DNA of 64,000 nt from Anthracocystis setariae (GCA_928724745.1 CAKMXJ010000002.1:62001-126000); one strand, 5' to 3'; numbered from the stretch's first letter, positions 1 through 10,628 are shown. Notes: a model not told the origin generated them from the sequence alone. Made by a program: numbers and translations.

Positions 1-182
1 CCGACAGAAGCAGGAGATCGCAATCTGCACATGCAGCGTTAAGGTTCTTTCAAAAGAGAAGCGCCAGTAGTAGTAATAGTAGGAGCAACAGTCGGCCTCC
101 AAGCCCAGGTGCTTCCACCACCATCGACGAGGAAGTTGACCGATTGACGTTGCAAGATAAGGCCAAGGGTAAGCAGAAGTAA
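1..182 (+). CDS. C-terminal end of a gene that starts before the window
   Basis: Reading from base 3 gives 59 open codons ending at the TAA at 180-182. The peptide is basic and Ser/Arg-rich (SASSSNSRSNSRPPSPG) and then ends in an acidic and lysine-rich tail (DEEVDRLTLQDKAKGKQK). It looks like the disordered end of a larger protein. No domain is visible, so no function is given. About 13 bases after the stop comes a TACTGTAC-type motif (195-212) like those in many other gene-free stretches here. The next gene, on the opposite strand, ends 136 bases away, so the two are convergent. Coding is inferred from the open frame and low-complexity protein-like composition only. Confidence 0.6.
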   Translation, partial: DRSRRSQSAHAALRFFQKRSASSSNSRSNSRPPSPGASTTIDEEVDRLTLQDKAKGKQK

Positions 183-280
183 TACCCCCATGTAACTGTA
201 CAGTACTGTAATTGTAGAGTTGAAAGTTGTGCAGTCGAGATTGTAAGTGGCATGGGTGGAAGGTATGAGACAGGGTGAGA

Positions 281-299
281 GCGCGCGCGCGCGCGCGCG
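281..299. repeat. (GC)n microsatellite
   Basis: An uninterrupted alternation of G and C of about 19 bases lies between the convergent 3' ends of the first two genes. Alternating purine-pyrimidine DNA of this kind can adopt Z-form. No role is claimed. Confidence 0.9.
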
Positions 300-318
300 A
301 AAGAGCGATAGAGTGAGT

Positions 319-1224
319 TTACTCGGCAGGGTTCTCTGTCTTGTACTTGTTGGCCCATTCGATAAAGGCGTGAACGTCGTGAGCGATTTCGCCGGGCATG
401 GCCATCTCCTGCCACAGGGTTGGGATGGATCCACGCGTATCTGACTGAACTGCCATTTTCCAATCGACCACTTTGCTCTGACCGTTGGCCGCTGGTGCTT
501 CACTCAAGGCTTCAAAGGAGGAGAAGACGGCACGCACCATGCTGGCGTGGTGGGGTACGTCAGGGTGTTGGACGGGGAATTGGAGGACGACGAAGGATCG
601 ATTGGCGGAAGGGTCATCTGAGGCGGGCGGGGTCAAGGTTCGAGAGGGATCGCGAAGCCAGGCGAGGGTGACGGCCTCGTGCGCTTCCGAGAAGGGTTGC
701 GGGTGCGGCGGAAGGTCGAGGGTGAGTAGCATCTGGACAAAGTCCCTGTCGGCGGTGACGATGGGGAGTTTGTACGCATTGTGCCAGATTTCAGCTTCGT
801 CGGGTTTGAGCTTGGTGACGCAGTCGAGGAGTTGGATGTCGTCGATGTAGAGCTTCTCGTGCGTCGAGTGTTGGAAGCGATCATACTTTCTCCAGTCATC
901 GTAGGTGAGACCGCACTCGGGAGCGTGCTGCGACTCGCGCAGATGCCAACCCTTCTTGGAAAGCTCCTTGACGGTGCTGGGGAGCACTTTGCACTGAACA
1001 TCACCGCCAGTGGCGGTATTGAAGTCTTTGGTCTTCTTCCACTCGGGTGCGCTACGGATGAGCTTGAACGCTTCCGAGACGTAGTAGCCGAGCCATTCTG
1101 CATATTCGGGAGTATCAGCAGCAGGAATCGAAGAGAAAGGAACCTCGATCGCGGCAAAAGGCATACGTCGGTCGACGCTTTCCGTCTTGGCAGAGCTGCC
1201 ACCGCCAAACATTTTTCCGAACAT
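319..1224 (-). CDS. DUF3074-like (START-fold) protein
   Basis: A 301-residue intronless protein starting MFGKMFGG. The frame stays open 42 codons upstream, but that extension is arginine/serine-rich and unlikely, so the ATG at 1224 is preferred. Visible segments include an N-terminal Gly/Ser stretch, a WLGYYVSEAFKLI helix near residue 40, and a WHLRESQH...YDDWRKYDRFQHSTHEKLYI block near residues 85-130. The last block resembles the W-x-R-S-x-H plus Y-x-x-F-x-x-x-L pattern of fungal DUF3074 proteins, which are predicted lipid-binding START-like folds. Assignment rests on this pattern, not on a search. The C-terminal half alternates beta-like segments and ends in an amphipathic helix (FIEWANKYKTEN). 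No signal peptide or membrane segment is seen, so it is probably cytosolic. A TATTTAAA-type element lies about 145 bases upstream. Confidence 0.6.
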   Translation of the reverse strand: MFGKMFGGGSSAKTESVDRRMPFAAIEVPFSSIPAADTPEYAEWLGYYVSEAFKLIRSAPEWKKTKDFNTATGGDVQCKVLPSTVKELSKKGWHLRESQHAPECGLTYDDWRKYDRFQHSTHEKLYIDDIQLLDCVTKLKPDEAEIWHNAYKLPIVTADRDFVQMLLTLDLPPHPQPFSEAHEAVTLAWLRDPSRTLTPPASDDPSANRSFVVLQFPVQHPDVPHHASMVRAVFSSFEALSEAPAANGQSKVVDWKMAVQSDTRGSIPTLWQEMAMPGEIAHDVHAFIEWANKYKTENPAE

Positions 1225-4200
1225 GTTGAAGTTAATACAACGGGTTGATGGTAGCGGGAGGGATGCTGGCGTTGAGGAAGGATGATGGTTGTGACGAAGG
1301 ACAAGTAAGGTGCGAAACGGTGTCGAGCGACATGGCCAGCTACGACGCATGCATCGGGCACGACAAGGGTGTATTTAAAGGCTTGCGTTGTGCCGTGGTG
1401 TGCAGATATGCGGTAACCTAAGCTAGACCCTGAATCTGTGCCGAGCGCAATCGAGTGTCAGAGTAGCGCGTGCTTGGTAGTTGCTTGAACTCGAAGCGAG
1501 TTGGCGATTCAGCCGGCGCCGGGGTGCACTAGTTTGGATCGCTCCGACCCCGGTGTGGCAAGCAGACACAGCCCCCACTCACAGCTTTGGGATCACTCCC
1601 ACGTTGGATACCGAGATATAGACATGGAGCGACAAAATTCAAAAAATGCTCGACTTTGACAGCGGGTATACGACGTCGAGCCTGTGCGTCTTAGCGACGA
1701 TCCAACCGGCGCATGCTGAGAGCGGGACAAGCCACTACTGCACAAGTCCAGCCGATAAGCTTGTTGAGACCTCCAAGTCGTCGTTTTTGTCCAAAGCGGA
1801 CGGCCGCATGCGACGAATAATTGGACATCCACATCCCGATCTTCCAGCACAACGCTCCCGATCATCAAAATTAAGAACTCGCCGGCTGAGTGCAAGTATG
1901 GGAGGCCGGGAGGATTTCATGCCACAGAAACATGTCGAACCCACCATCAACGAACGCCAATAGCTGTGGTGGGGACGTGTGTGGCATCTGTCCAAATTAG
2001 CTCCGGCGTATGCGGGAGCGCAATGCCAGCATGTTGAGATGTTGAGCAAGCAGGCGCCATGAATTTCTTCTCGTCGAAGCATGCTGATCAGGCCATTCTT
2101 GCGTCCGAGTCTCTGTCGATTGATGTCCATCTGGCAGTCCCGTGTCACCGTCCACTGCTTGTTCGGTGTTCGGTTCTATTTGTCCGGCTGCTCACTTTGC
2201 AATGTTTGATACCACGGATAATGGTCTAAATGCCAAGCTACCTTCGCGATGCTACCCTTTGCGTTCTTTCATGTGCAGGTTGACTGACACCGTCGCTGCA
2301 GCTCACTGACCAAGTTCAGGCTGAGGGAGGTCTGCACTGTGTATAAAAAAGGAGCCTGTCTGTACTCGTGAAAGAAAGAGCATGACTTCTGACCAATCCA
2401 GATTCAGGGTCCGGCGACACCGCAGACTCTCGATGGAAGACAGGGTATACAAGAAAGGACAAATACAGTTCTGCTTACTGTATCACCATCGTTGAGACCT
2501 GTCTGATCCACAACATAACGCCCACACCTCGAGGCGGACTCTCAAATGCGATTTCGATCGACGGTGCAACCCCACATTCAGCAACAGGCCAACATCACCC
2601 ATCAGACTTGTCGCCATTTGTCGCAATGTGCAGACAGTCGGTTCCGCTGGTGCAGGAGTGTTCTATCAGTTAGAGGTAGACACTTGATGCCAGGTGCGGT
2701 GTGTCAAGATGGGGTGGAATTTTTCCCACGCGCGAAACATTGTCGATGTGCCTGACTGCTGCGCCCTATTGGTTCCATTGTATGCAACCTTTCTGTGTGA
2801 CTTTTCCGCTCAGCCCAACATCCAGTACTCTGTATACTACCGTACTGCTACCAATCGTATCCATCAGGGGTTCAGGGTTCAATGAAAGAGTACAAAGCTG
2901 CAAGGGCGCAAAAGAGCCGACGACAAGGCGTCTGCGAGCTAGATGCATCGCATTTTTTTTCTTTTTTTGTTGAGAACACACATCGACAACAGGCGCTCTT
3001 GTTCGACACACAACACTACAGTTGCAGCACTACTGTACTGTGGGCGGGTACAGAAGGTGGTGGACCGACTCAACTGTTGAAGCGCTCATGTTTCCGCTTT
3101 TGTACAGAATTTGTTTCAATTGGGTCGACGGTTTCTGGTCGCGACCATCCACTTCCAAACCCCGACAAAGCCCATTTGCAACTCCGGTCTTCTACTGTTC
3201 TACCAGCAGCACAGTACAACACCATGCACAGTGACCGCCTTGCAGCGTCGTTTACACGTCGGCAGCGGAAGGGCTTTCTGCTGCCTGCCTTGCTTGCCAT
3301 TTTCCATCCGATGCATCCTCTGTCGCAGTGCTCGTCGCAAATCCCGCTCTCATTTGCGCCGGTCATTGCTTGTGTAGCCCTTTTTTTTTGGCCCTCTACA
3401 GTATGTTGCTCCCATACTCCGCCTTGCCCTCCTGACCAGCTCACTCAACGTCAGCCATCTTACTGTATGCTGCGCTGTACAGCGTTGTAATTGTTTGTAA
3501 CAATAGTAAGTAGTAATGACTCAATATGCCGCGCCCTTTCTGAACTGTTTCAATCACTTAGCCGCAGAGCCTGTTTCTGATGCACTCGCAAAAACTTCCC
3601 TGCAGGCGAAAGAATCACTCACACAAACAGAGCTCGTCCTCTTTTCCTGCCGAGACCGCCACGCGGATGCGCACGAGGCCCTCTTCATCATCCTCTTACA
3701 TGTGTCCTCTCGACCCGCCTTCCCTTGCAGCTATGTTCATCATGTACTATAACCTGTGCACTGCTGTATGTACAGTACAGTTCCTGTATACGCGACTCAG
3801 TCTAGACTCAGCTTCCGGCCCAGCCTCCCCGCTTACGATATATCCCCGGCTTCAGTTCCTCTGCCAATCCAGAGAGAGTCACTGTGTGAGCTTTGCGTTT
3901 GCCACCTTTTCCTTGCCACTCCGCTCCCTTTTGCCGATTCGCAATGCCCCCATCTTAGCCTGAGGTTTTGCGAATCGCAACCTTGAATGCTCCCTTTGGC
4001 CTCTCTGCGCCATTCCCGCCACAGTCGCTGCATTGCTCCCTTATTCAACAAAAGCTATTATTGCTCTCGCCTTTTCGACTTCCGATCGGACGCATGACAT
4101 CTTCCCTCGCCTGACCTTGTTTTCTCACTTTTGGTGGCATGTTTTCAGCAACCCTTGGCACTGCAGATGGTTCTCAGTTGTAGCTTATCTGCTCTCTCCG

Positions 4201-4592
4201 CTCGCTTCCACACTCGTCCCTGTCCACCTGCGCATCTACTCCTGCCAGCTCGCTTTGCCGAGACCCCATTCTGCGATCCTTTCTATCCTTACTTGTCCTT
4301 TCTGGCTTACCTCCATCACCATCCCTAACACCATCGCCTTACTCTCATCCTGGATCGCTTCTCCAACGTCAGCATCCTCCTCTCGTCACAACCCTACTCT
4401 TCCGTCTGGCTTTCGCACCTTCAGCACTCCGCAGCCCAGCAACATCACTCTTGACAACACCCACGACAGCCTCAATATGACTTTCAGCTGAAGCATTCCT
4501 TTGTCCTCTCTTCGTCTCATCGTCCGCCCACGCATCACATTCGGCTTGTTTAATCAGCTTGTTGCCCGCTTTTCCCGTCGGTTGGTGTCACC
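1225..4592. other. Long gene-free stretch
   Basis: No supported gene in about 3.4 kb between two divergent genes. Open frames of 100-200 codons occur (for example at 1735-2148 on the minus strand and 2882-3490 on the plus strand), but their proteins are cysteine- and arginine-scattered with no domain or sensible composition. The stretch contains at least five TACTGTAC/GTACAGTA-type motifs (near 2834, 3031, 3208, 3470 and 3771). From about 3800 to 4592 the plus strand becomes strongly pyrimidine-rich, as expected for a promoter and long leader of the RGS gene. Confidence 0.7.
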
Positions 4593-7550
4593 ATGGCCTC
4601 TTCCAACGCTCCACAGCTCAATGACCGCGGCTCCAGTCCCACCAGCCCCTTTCGTTCCGCCACCGAGCACGACGTCTATGCCGACAATCGTGACGAAAAT
4701 ATCTTTGGTTGGATCCAGCCTGATGAGTGGGATACCGTTGCTGGCATCAACAAGAACCATTTCTTACGCGGCGATTGCGTTGAATGCGCTGTCGATCAAG
4801 ACAAATCCGACATTCCAAACACACTCCGAAGCTGCGGCGGTCCAAGCTGTGGCTACGGCGCCCAATGTTGCGAGTATAGTCGGCGAGCCACCCATTCCCG
4901 AGGCCCTGCTCAGCTCACCTCTACCTTCCTGCATCCCTACTCCAACAATGCGGCTGGCCCCTCCAAGATCGCTGTCCTCGCCAAGGAAGAGCAGAAGAAC
5001 AGTTTGGGCGTCAGTCTAATCGACATCATCCACGGCCGCAGTTGTCGCCCTATCAGCTTGCTAGACTTGCGCGCTTTCTTGCATTTCCAACGCCAGCCAC
5101 ATAAGCGACTTCCATCCTACTACCCTGCTTCCGACATGCAAAGCTCCGCTCTCGACGACGTCGATCTCAACCTTGACCTCTCCACTACGGTAACACCATC
5201 CGTCAAGGGCAAGCACCCGGCTCAGCGACTCCACTACGACGAAGTGGATGCGCTCGATTTTCTCGTCGCCTACGAACGCTATGTGACCAAGTTCCGCGAC
5301 CAACCACGCGCAGATCGTCTCAAAAGTCCCGACCCTGCCACATGCAAAGTTGCTGTGCGCGCTCATGTTCGAAGACAATGCAGGGGCCGCGTCTCCAGCG
5401 ATGTAACTGCAATGGATGCTCTGCTTCATGCCGAGGAAAAGGAAGACGAGGTTTCCGAGGAGGTGTCGCGCGAAGTGCTTGCTCGACTCAAGCCATCGGA
5501 TCTCGGTCTCAATCCAGAGATTCAGCCGCTGCGTGTCGAGTTTGACCGCATCGTCCACCGTTACCTGTGCTCGCGCCGCGTCTGCATCTTACCTAGCTCC
5601 CGCAAAGCCTTCGCAAGAGGCAACCGTCACTCGGCCTCCTCCTCCGACACTGCTGCCGGCACCGACTCTCCAGCCGGCCGCTTTGGCTCATCGAGTTCCG
5701 ATAAGATGCCGCGACTTCGATGGATGGTGGATGTCGGTCTCGTTTCCGAAAGCGATTTGCAGCTCTCGTTGGCAGAGTGCGATTACTCGACGCACCCAGA
5801 TGTGCTCGCACCGGTTGCCGATGCAGTGTACACCTACATGTCGCAGCACGTAACCCCCTTCTTTTTCATCTCTGTGGCTCGCAACCTGAGCCCCAACACC
5901 AAGCGCGGCCGTCTACTGGTCGGCATCATCTGTACCGCCATCGCCCTGGTCTTCTCGATTCTGCTCATCATTTCGCCTTCTCCCCTAGCACCGAATGCTG
6001 GGCATGGGACGGGCAAGATTTTGCGTTGGTGGCGACTACTTACCGCCCCAGTCTGGTGTGCTGGTCTCGGCTACATTCTCGCTTACTTTACGGGTCTCTG
6101 TGTTTGGCTCACTCTGCGCGGCAATCGTGAGCCGGATGAGGAGGAAGAGCGTGAACGTGAAGAGATTCGTTCGCGCATTTCAGGTGAAGACGTCGTCGGA
6201 TTCGATCTCACCGAGCTGCAAGCCGCTGCTGATGCCAGGGACTTGGACGCCGAGCAGGACACCAACCGATGGATGGCGCCCGAGATCGCCGAGATCCTCA
6301 CTGGCATCACCGGCAACAAAAAGGACAAGCACAAGAAGCAACGTTCTAGCTCGGAAGCCTCTGGGTTGCGCGATCTCGAAGCGGCTCGAACGCAACCAAA
6401 AATGGAGGTCCGCGAAACCACCGTCTCTTCCAAGCCGTCATTCGAGCACCCGACCAACGAAAAGTTCGCTGATGCATACAGCATGAACAACTCGCCCTCG
6501 AGCCTTGCGGCACCTTTCTGCATCGAGAAAGATTCGGCGCTCACCATGCCCGCAGCCGTGATCATGCACACGCCTCGGCGTCCACTGGCAACTGAAGCTT
6601 CGGCCGCTGGTCGTGCCGCAGCTAGCCAGTCTGCACTTGAGCTTCCACAGGCTGGCTCAGGACGGCCCAGTCTGGACATGTCAGGTAGCTCGTCGAACGA
6701 CGTGCGTCAAGCAGAAGCAGCGATGTCAAATGGTCAAAGCCATACTGGCTCGGGTATACTAAAGCAAAAGCGAGTGCCACTGCTCAACTTTTCTATCGGC
6801 ATCGTACGAAGTCCTGCAAACGAGATCGTTGAAGAACATCCTGACGGACCGGTTCTGACTCGCGACGCGTTGCTGTTTGATCCCGAGCTTGCCGCTCGAG
6901 TCGCCTCGCCAACGTTTGGAGCTGTTCCGACGGAAGGGTCTCCTCACAACTCGCCGTCTCCGACGACCAGGCGTAAGTCGGTCGTCGCCACTCTGTTCCC
7001 GCTCAAGTCGAACGGACGAACACCGGCGCAACTTGGCGATGTAGCGCTGAGCTCACCGACTCGAGAGAGTCAAGCAGAGCTTGGTGCAGAGATTGCACTG
7101 CCATCTTTGCCCGAACCTACAGTACAACCTTCCCAAGTGGTTGCAGAGCCCAAATCGCCTCTGGATCCCCGGGAAATCGCTCCCTGGTCCGCACCTACGC
7201 CCGCCACAGACGCCGGAGCCGATGTTGCGTTGTCGTCTCGACCAGTGCTGTTTGCGCTCCCCTCGAGCCGGTTCAAATCTCGGCACTCGGCCACCACCAG
7301 CACTACGGCGGTGTCTCCACTACCTGCCACGCCAACCTCGCCCAAGCGCACGTACGACACCTCGGCGTCCGGCTCGTTGCGCAAGCGTTTGTGGACTGCG
7401 GTGCAGCGAGGAACCGGATTTGCTGTGGGCACGGAGCATGTACTGGACGCACGCGTGCGAAGAGCTCAGCAGATGAAGGCTCTGCGCATCATGGCGTTGA
7501 ACACGCTGGCGACGGTGGTGGTCACGGTGATCGTGGTTGCGATTCCTTGA
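4593..7550 (+). CDS. Membrane-anchored RGS-domain protein
   Basis: A 985-residue intronless protein. Residues ~140-345 look like a split RGS (regulator of G-protein signalling) domain: SLLDLRAFLHFQ, then ALDFLVAYERYVTKF after a linker, then LRVEFDRIVHRYL. RGS domains speed GTP hydrolysis on G-alpha subunits and so damp receptor signalling. Two hydrophobic segments follow at about residues 441-463 and 482-508. Then comes a highly charged stretch (DEEEEREREE), about 400 disordered Ser/Pro-rich residues, and a last hydrophobic helix at the extreme C-terminus (~962-985). An RGS domain followed by membrane helices resembles Rax1- or RgsC-type fungal proteins rather than the soluble FlbA/Sst2 type. 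The ATG has a good context (caccATGgcc) and follows a long pyrimidine-rich leader. A TACTGTAC motif lies about 30 bases after the stop. Family assignment is moderate: the RGS motifs are divergent. Confidence 0.6.
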   Translation: MASSNAPQLNDRGSSPTSPFRSATEHDVYADNRDENIFGWIQPDEWDTVAGINKNHFLRGDCVECAVDQDKSDIPNTLRSCGGPSCGYGAQCCEYSRRATHSRGPAQLTSTFLHPYSNNAAGPSKIAVLAKEEQKNSLGVSLIDIIHGRSCRPISLLDLRAFLHFQRQPHKRLPSYYPASDMQSSALDDVDLNLDLSTTVTPSVKGKHPAQRLHYDEVDALDFLVAYERYVTKFRDQPRADRLKSPDPATCKVAVRAHVRRQCRGRVSSDVTAMDALLHAEEKEDEVSEEVSREVLARLKPSDLGLNPEIQPLRVEFDRIVHRYLCSRRVCILPSSRKAFARGNRHSASSSDTAAGTDSPAGRFGSSSSDKMPRLRWMVDVGLVSESDLQLSLAECDYSTHPDVLAPVADAVYTYMSQHVTPFFFISVARNLSPNTKRGRLLVGIICTAIALVFSILLIISPSPLAPNAGHGTGKILRWWRLLTAPVWCAGLGYILAYFTGLCVWLTLRGNREPDEEEEREREEIRSRISGEDVVGFDLTELQAAADARDLDAEQDTNRWMAPEIAEILTGITGNKKDKHKKQRSSSEASGLRDLEAARTQPKMEVRETTVSSKPSFEHPTNEKFADAYSMNNSPSSLAAPFCIEKDSALTMPAAVIMHTPRRPLATEASAAGRAAASQSALELPQAGSGRPSLDMSGSSSNDVRQAEAAMSNGQSHTGSGILKQKRVPLLNFSIGIVRSPANEIVEEHPDGPVLTRDALLFDPELAARVASPTFGAVPTEGSPHNSPSPTTRRKSVVATLFPLKSNGRTPAQLGDVALSSPTRESQAELGAEIALPSLPEPTVQPSQVVAEPKSPLDPREIAPWSAPTPATDAGADVALSSRPVLFALPSSRFKSRHSATTSTTAVSPLPATPTSPKRTYDTSASGSLRKRLWTAVQRGTGFAVGTEHVLDARVRRAQQMKALRIMALNTLATVVVTVIVVAIP

Positions 7551-8087
7551 TCAGCTGGTTAAATTTCTACATGACATGGTACTGTACAACAAACGACAGC
7601 ATTCGAGCATCTGTACTGTTGTATCTCTTACCTCGATCGAGGCCCTTTGTCATCGTCACCTTGATCTCCCAAACTTTTGATAATCGATACCCTTCACTGA
7701 TGCTCGCAGAGACTGATCGCTGGTAGTGTGGATTTCTATTCATGATTCGATGCTTTCGATGCCTCGGTTGGATTCTAAGATGAACATTGGTAAGAGGAGG
7801 AGATGAGGTCGACTTATCACGACGGCACAGGCTGAAACGGTCAAAACCAAATGTTCGGACCAACCGGATGTGTCGGCGACTCTCCGATGAGCTGGGAAAA
7901 CACGCACGACGGGCAAAATTCGCTTACCCCGCATATTGATTGCCTGTCTGCAGCCGCTCATTCTTTCGAGTCTGGCACCATAGCAAGTTTGCTTCTATCC
8001 TCCCCAACTCCACCTAACCCCGTCGGTTTTGGCTTTGACCTTATCACCACCGATCCCATCTATTCCCATCCCAATCAAAACAGCAAC
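7551..8087. other. Intergenic region and leader of HMG-CoA lyase gene
   Basis: No gene seen. The HMG-CoA lyase reading frame stays open back to an ATG at 7851, but the 79 extra residues are not presequence-like, so this is treated as leader. Two TACTGTAC-type motifs (7580 and 7611) sit just after the RGS gene stop. Confidence 0.6.
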
Positions 8088-9140
8088 ATGCTGCGTTCAT
8101 TCGCTGCGACAATAGGTCGAACCACCTTAGGCGCGCCTAGTCAAACTCGCTCGCTGGCAACAACAGCAAACAACTTTGTCAGGATCGTCGAGGTCTCGCC
8201 GCGCGACGGTTTGCAAAACGAAAAAGCCATCGTGCCTACTGCGACCAAGATCGAGCTGATCCGCAGGCTTGCCGACACCGGTGTCCCCGTGATTGAAGCT
8301 GGATCGTTTGTGTCGCCAAAATGGGTGCCTCAGATGGGCGATACGCCCCAAGTCGTAGCTGGCATGCCTGTAGATGCATCGATACAATACCCTGTGCTTG
8401 TACCCAACATGCGCGGGCTCGAGGGCCTTGCTAAGCTGCTGGCCGAATACCAAGGACGCAAAAAGCCAACCGACGAAATTGTCATCTTCACCGCCGCTTC
8501 CGAATCATTCTGCAAAGCCAACACCAACTGCACTATCGCCGAGTCGCTCACTCGTCTCGAAGAGGTCACCACTAAAGCAAAGGCCATGGGCTTGAAAGTG
8601 CGTGGCTACATTTCCACCGTCGCCGGCTGCCCTTACGAGGGAAGTGTAGATCCAGAAGCTGTCGGCCGCGTCTCGAAATCACTCAAGGACATGGGTTGCT
8701 ACGAAGTCTCGCTTGGTGACACGATCGGTGCTGGCACGCCTTCCATCATGGAGGCGGCGCTCAACTCGTCGATTCGTCACACAAACGCTTCGCCCAACTT
8801 CTTTGCCGCCCACTGTCATGACACGATGAATACGGGCCTTGCCAATGTGCTTCACATGGTCAAGCTGGGAGTTCGCACAGTTGACTCTGCCGTCGGAGGG
8901 CTCGGTGGCTGCCCCTACTCGCCCGGTGCCACTGGAAACATCGACACGGAGAGCGTGGTATTTGCACTGCACAAGGAGGGATATCAGACGGGTACAGATC
9001 TGGACAAGCTGGTCGACTTGGGAGACTGGATCAACACGCAAATCGGCAGAAGCAATGCCAGCAATGCAGGCAGAGCCATTTTGGCACAGCGGAAAATCAA
9101 GGCACAACGGCAAGCCAAGGCCAACGCCGCCAAGCTGTGA
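8088..9140 (+). CDS. Hydroxymethylglutaryl-CoA lyase, mitochondrial/peroxisomal
   Basis: A 350-residue enzyme that splits HMG-CoA into acetoacetate and acetyl-CoA, the last step of leucine breakdown and ketone-body formation. Residues 1-28 (MLRSFAATIGRTT...) are basic, hydroxylated and lack acids, as in a mitochondrial presequence; this decides the start. The catalytic SPRDGLQNE motif is at 37-45. SLGDTIGAGTP and the metal-binding HCHDTMNTG follow. The family signature GGLGGCPYSPGATGN has its catalytic cysteine at about 275. The length matches the family. The last three residues are AKL, a peroxisomal type-1 targeting tripeptide, and vertebrate HMG-CoA lyase is likewise dual-targeted through a C-terminal CKL. 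Assignment to the family is firm; dual localisation is inference. Confidence 0.95.
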   Translation: MLRSFAATIGRTTLGAPSQTRSLATTANNFVRIVEVSPRDGLQNEKAIVPTATKIELIRRLADTGVPVIEAGSFVSPKWVPQMGDTPQVVAGMPVDASIQYPVLVPNMRGLEGLAKLLAEYQGRKKPTDEIVIFTAASESFCKANTNCTIAESLTRLEEVTTKAKAMGLKVRGYISTVAGCPYEGSVDPEAVGRVSKSLKDMGCYEVSLGDTIGAGTPSIMEAALNSSIRHTNASPNFFAAHCHDTMNTGLANVLHMVKLGVRTVDSAVGGLGGCPYSPGATGNIDTESVVFALHKEGYQTGTDLDKLVDLGDWINTQIGRSNASNAGRAILAQRKIKAQRQAKANAAKL

Positions 9141-9437
9141 ACCAGCAATTTGATTTCAACTGGATGTACAAACCACTTTGGATAGATGAAGCTCTTCCGC
9201 AATGCAAGTCGATATACAAATGGTCTCGCTTTCGTGAAAGCAAAGATGGTCGTTGAGTGGGAAAGTGCAGCAAGTGAGAATTGGGTCTCGGCAAGAATCG
9301 TAGCGCCTCCACTTAATCTTTTGAAAGGCAACGTGAAACATGTTCTTCTGCATCACCAAGCTCATGACTTTGCTGCCAACCGTACCTGCCTCCTTTCCAC
9401 TCCTCGCTTCATTCGCCATGCGGTTTAGATAGACAGG

Positions 9438-10580
9438 ATGGCGTCCAGATCTCACCAATCTCCATCCTATGACCTCCTCAAGCGCTCCCTCTACCTTCCC
9501 TTCGGCATCCTCGCGATCTACCTCATCTTCTTCCTGGCATTGTTAACGCCCTTCTTCCAGCGTCATTTCATCTTCCTCCATGCTATTTCATTTCCCTTCT
9601 CCCCCACCTACGATCAACCGGAAAGGTATGGTCTGGCACCGTTCAAGACTCGAGCTTTCACCATCAACACAGCCGATGGCGAGACGATCGGAGCATGGCA
9701 CGTGCTTCCTGAAATCGTCTACCAGCAGCAACTCGCTTTCGCCCGCAAGCAGGACCCTCCTCTGTACGCCTGGAGCCAACAAGTCTACCGAAAGGCCATA
9801 CAGGAGTACCCGACGATCCTCTATCTGCATGGCAACTCCATGAACCGGGCGGCTACGTGGCGTGTCGCAGCTTACCAAGGGTTGACCTCCAGGATCGATG
9901 CCAATGTGGTTGCCATCGACTATCGTGGATTTGGAGACAGTTCTGGCACGCCTTCCGAGCTCGGTCTCGTCGAGGATGCCCACTCAGCCGTTTCCTGGAT
10001 CCGTACTCAACAAGCCGCATCGAAACAAAGCCTCACTCTGCTCGGCCAATCTCTCGGCACCGGCATATGCGCTCTGGTCGCTGCACGATTGGAAATCGAA
10101 TCCACCCCAGCAGACTCGATCGTCCTCATGGCACCTTACACCAATCTCACCTCCCTCGTCAACGACTTCAAGCTCGCTGGCGTCTTCCCCCTCCTCAAAC
10201 CCATCTCAACCATCCCTTACCACAACACCATCCTCAATACCTTCCTCCAAACCCACCTCGCCACCTTCCAAACCCTGCCGCAACTAACTGCAACAAACAT
10301 ACTCCTCCTCCACGCAAAAGACGACCCTATCATCCCCCTGCACCACTCCCAACAACTCTTCCAATCCCTCCTATCCCACCACTCCTCACCCCAAATATCC
10401 AAGACCAAAATCCACAACTACGCAAACACCCAAACTTTCACATCCGCAAACCACAACACCACCCAACACATCTCGCTCATTGAAACACACACAGGAGGAC
10501 ACAACCACCTCACCGAAGGCGCCATCGACTTGATGAGTCTGCTCCTCCATCTCCCCAGCCATCTCTGCCTCTCCGCTTAG
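9438..10580 (+). CDS. Membrane-anchored alpha/beta hydrolase (ABHD12/Bem46-like)
   Basis: A 380-residue serine hydrolase. A hydrophobic helix at residues ~15-45 (LPFGILAIYLIFFLALL) should anchor it in a membrane. The catalytic core follows: oxyanion region LYLHGNSMNRA, IDYRGFGDSSG, nucleophile elbow GQSLGTG, acid AKDDPIIPL, and histidine GGHNHL near the end. Related ABHD12/ABHD13 and Bem46 proteins act as lysophospholipid lipases or acyl-thioesterases; the substrate here is unknown. Beyond codon ~230 the coding strand turns C- and A-rich and nearly devoid of G, unlike its first half, and this composition continues across the stop into the neighbouring convergent gene (see findings). The stop lies only 48 bases from the stop of the next gene. 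Confidence 0.85.
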   Translation: MASRSHQSPSYDLLKRSLYLPFGILAIYLIFFLALLTPFFQRHFIFLHAISFPFSPTYDQPERYGLAPFKTRAFTINTADGETIGAWHVLPEIVYQQQLAFARKQDPPLYAWSQQVYRKAIQEYPTILYLHGNSMNRAATWRVAAYQGLTSRIDANVVAIDYRGFGDSSGTPSELGLVEDAHSAVSWIRTQQAASKQSLTLLGQSLGTGICALVAARLEIESTPADSIVLMAPYTNLTSLVNDFKLAGVFPLLKPISTIPYHNTILNTFLQTHLATFQTLPQLTATNILLLHAKDDPIIPLHHSQQLFQSLLSHHSSPQISKTKIHNYANTQTFTSANHNTTQHISLIETHTGGHNHLTEGAIDLMSLLLHLPSHLCLSA

Positions 10581-10628
10581 ATCCAAAAAATCCGGGTATC
10601 AAAACCCAACCTTGCATTGCCCTTAGAC

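Noticed and set aside
1735..2148. 137-codon minus-strand open frame
   Set aside because: Cys/Arg/Met-rich random-like protein, no ATG at its upstream end and no supporting splice signals.
2882..3490. 202-codon open frame in the first long gene-free stretch
   Set aside because: It starts with an ATG, but the composition is random (many Cys, His and Ser scattered), no domain or signal peptide is visible, and it runs through TACTGTAC motifs.
7851..8087. 79-residue N-terminal extension of HMG-CoA lyase
   Set aside because: It is not presequence-like, and the downstream ATG at 8088 gives a typical mitochondrial leader at the expected distance from the catalytic motif.
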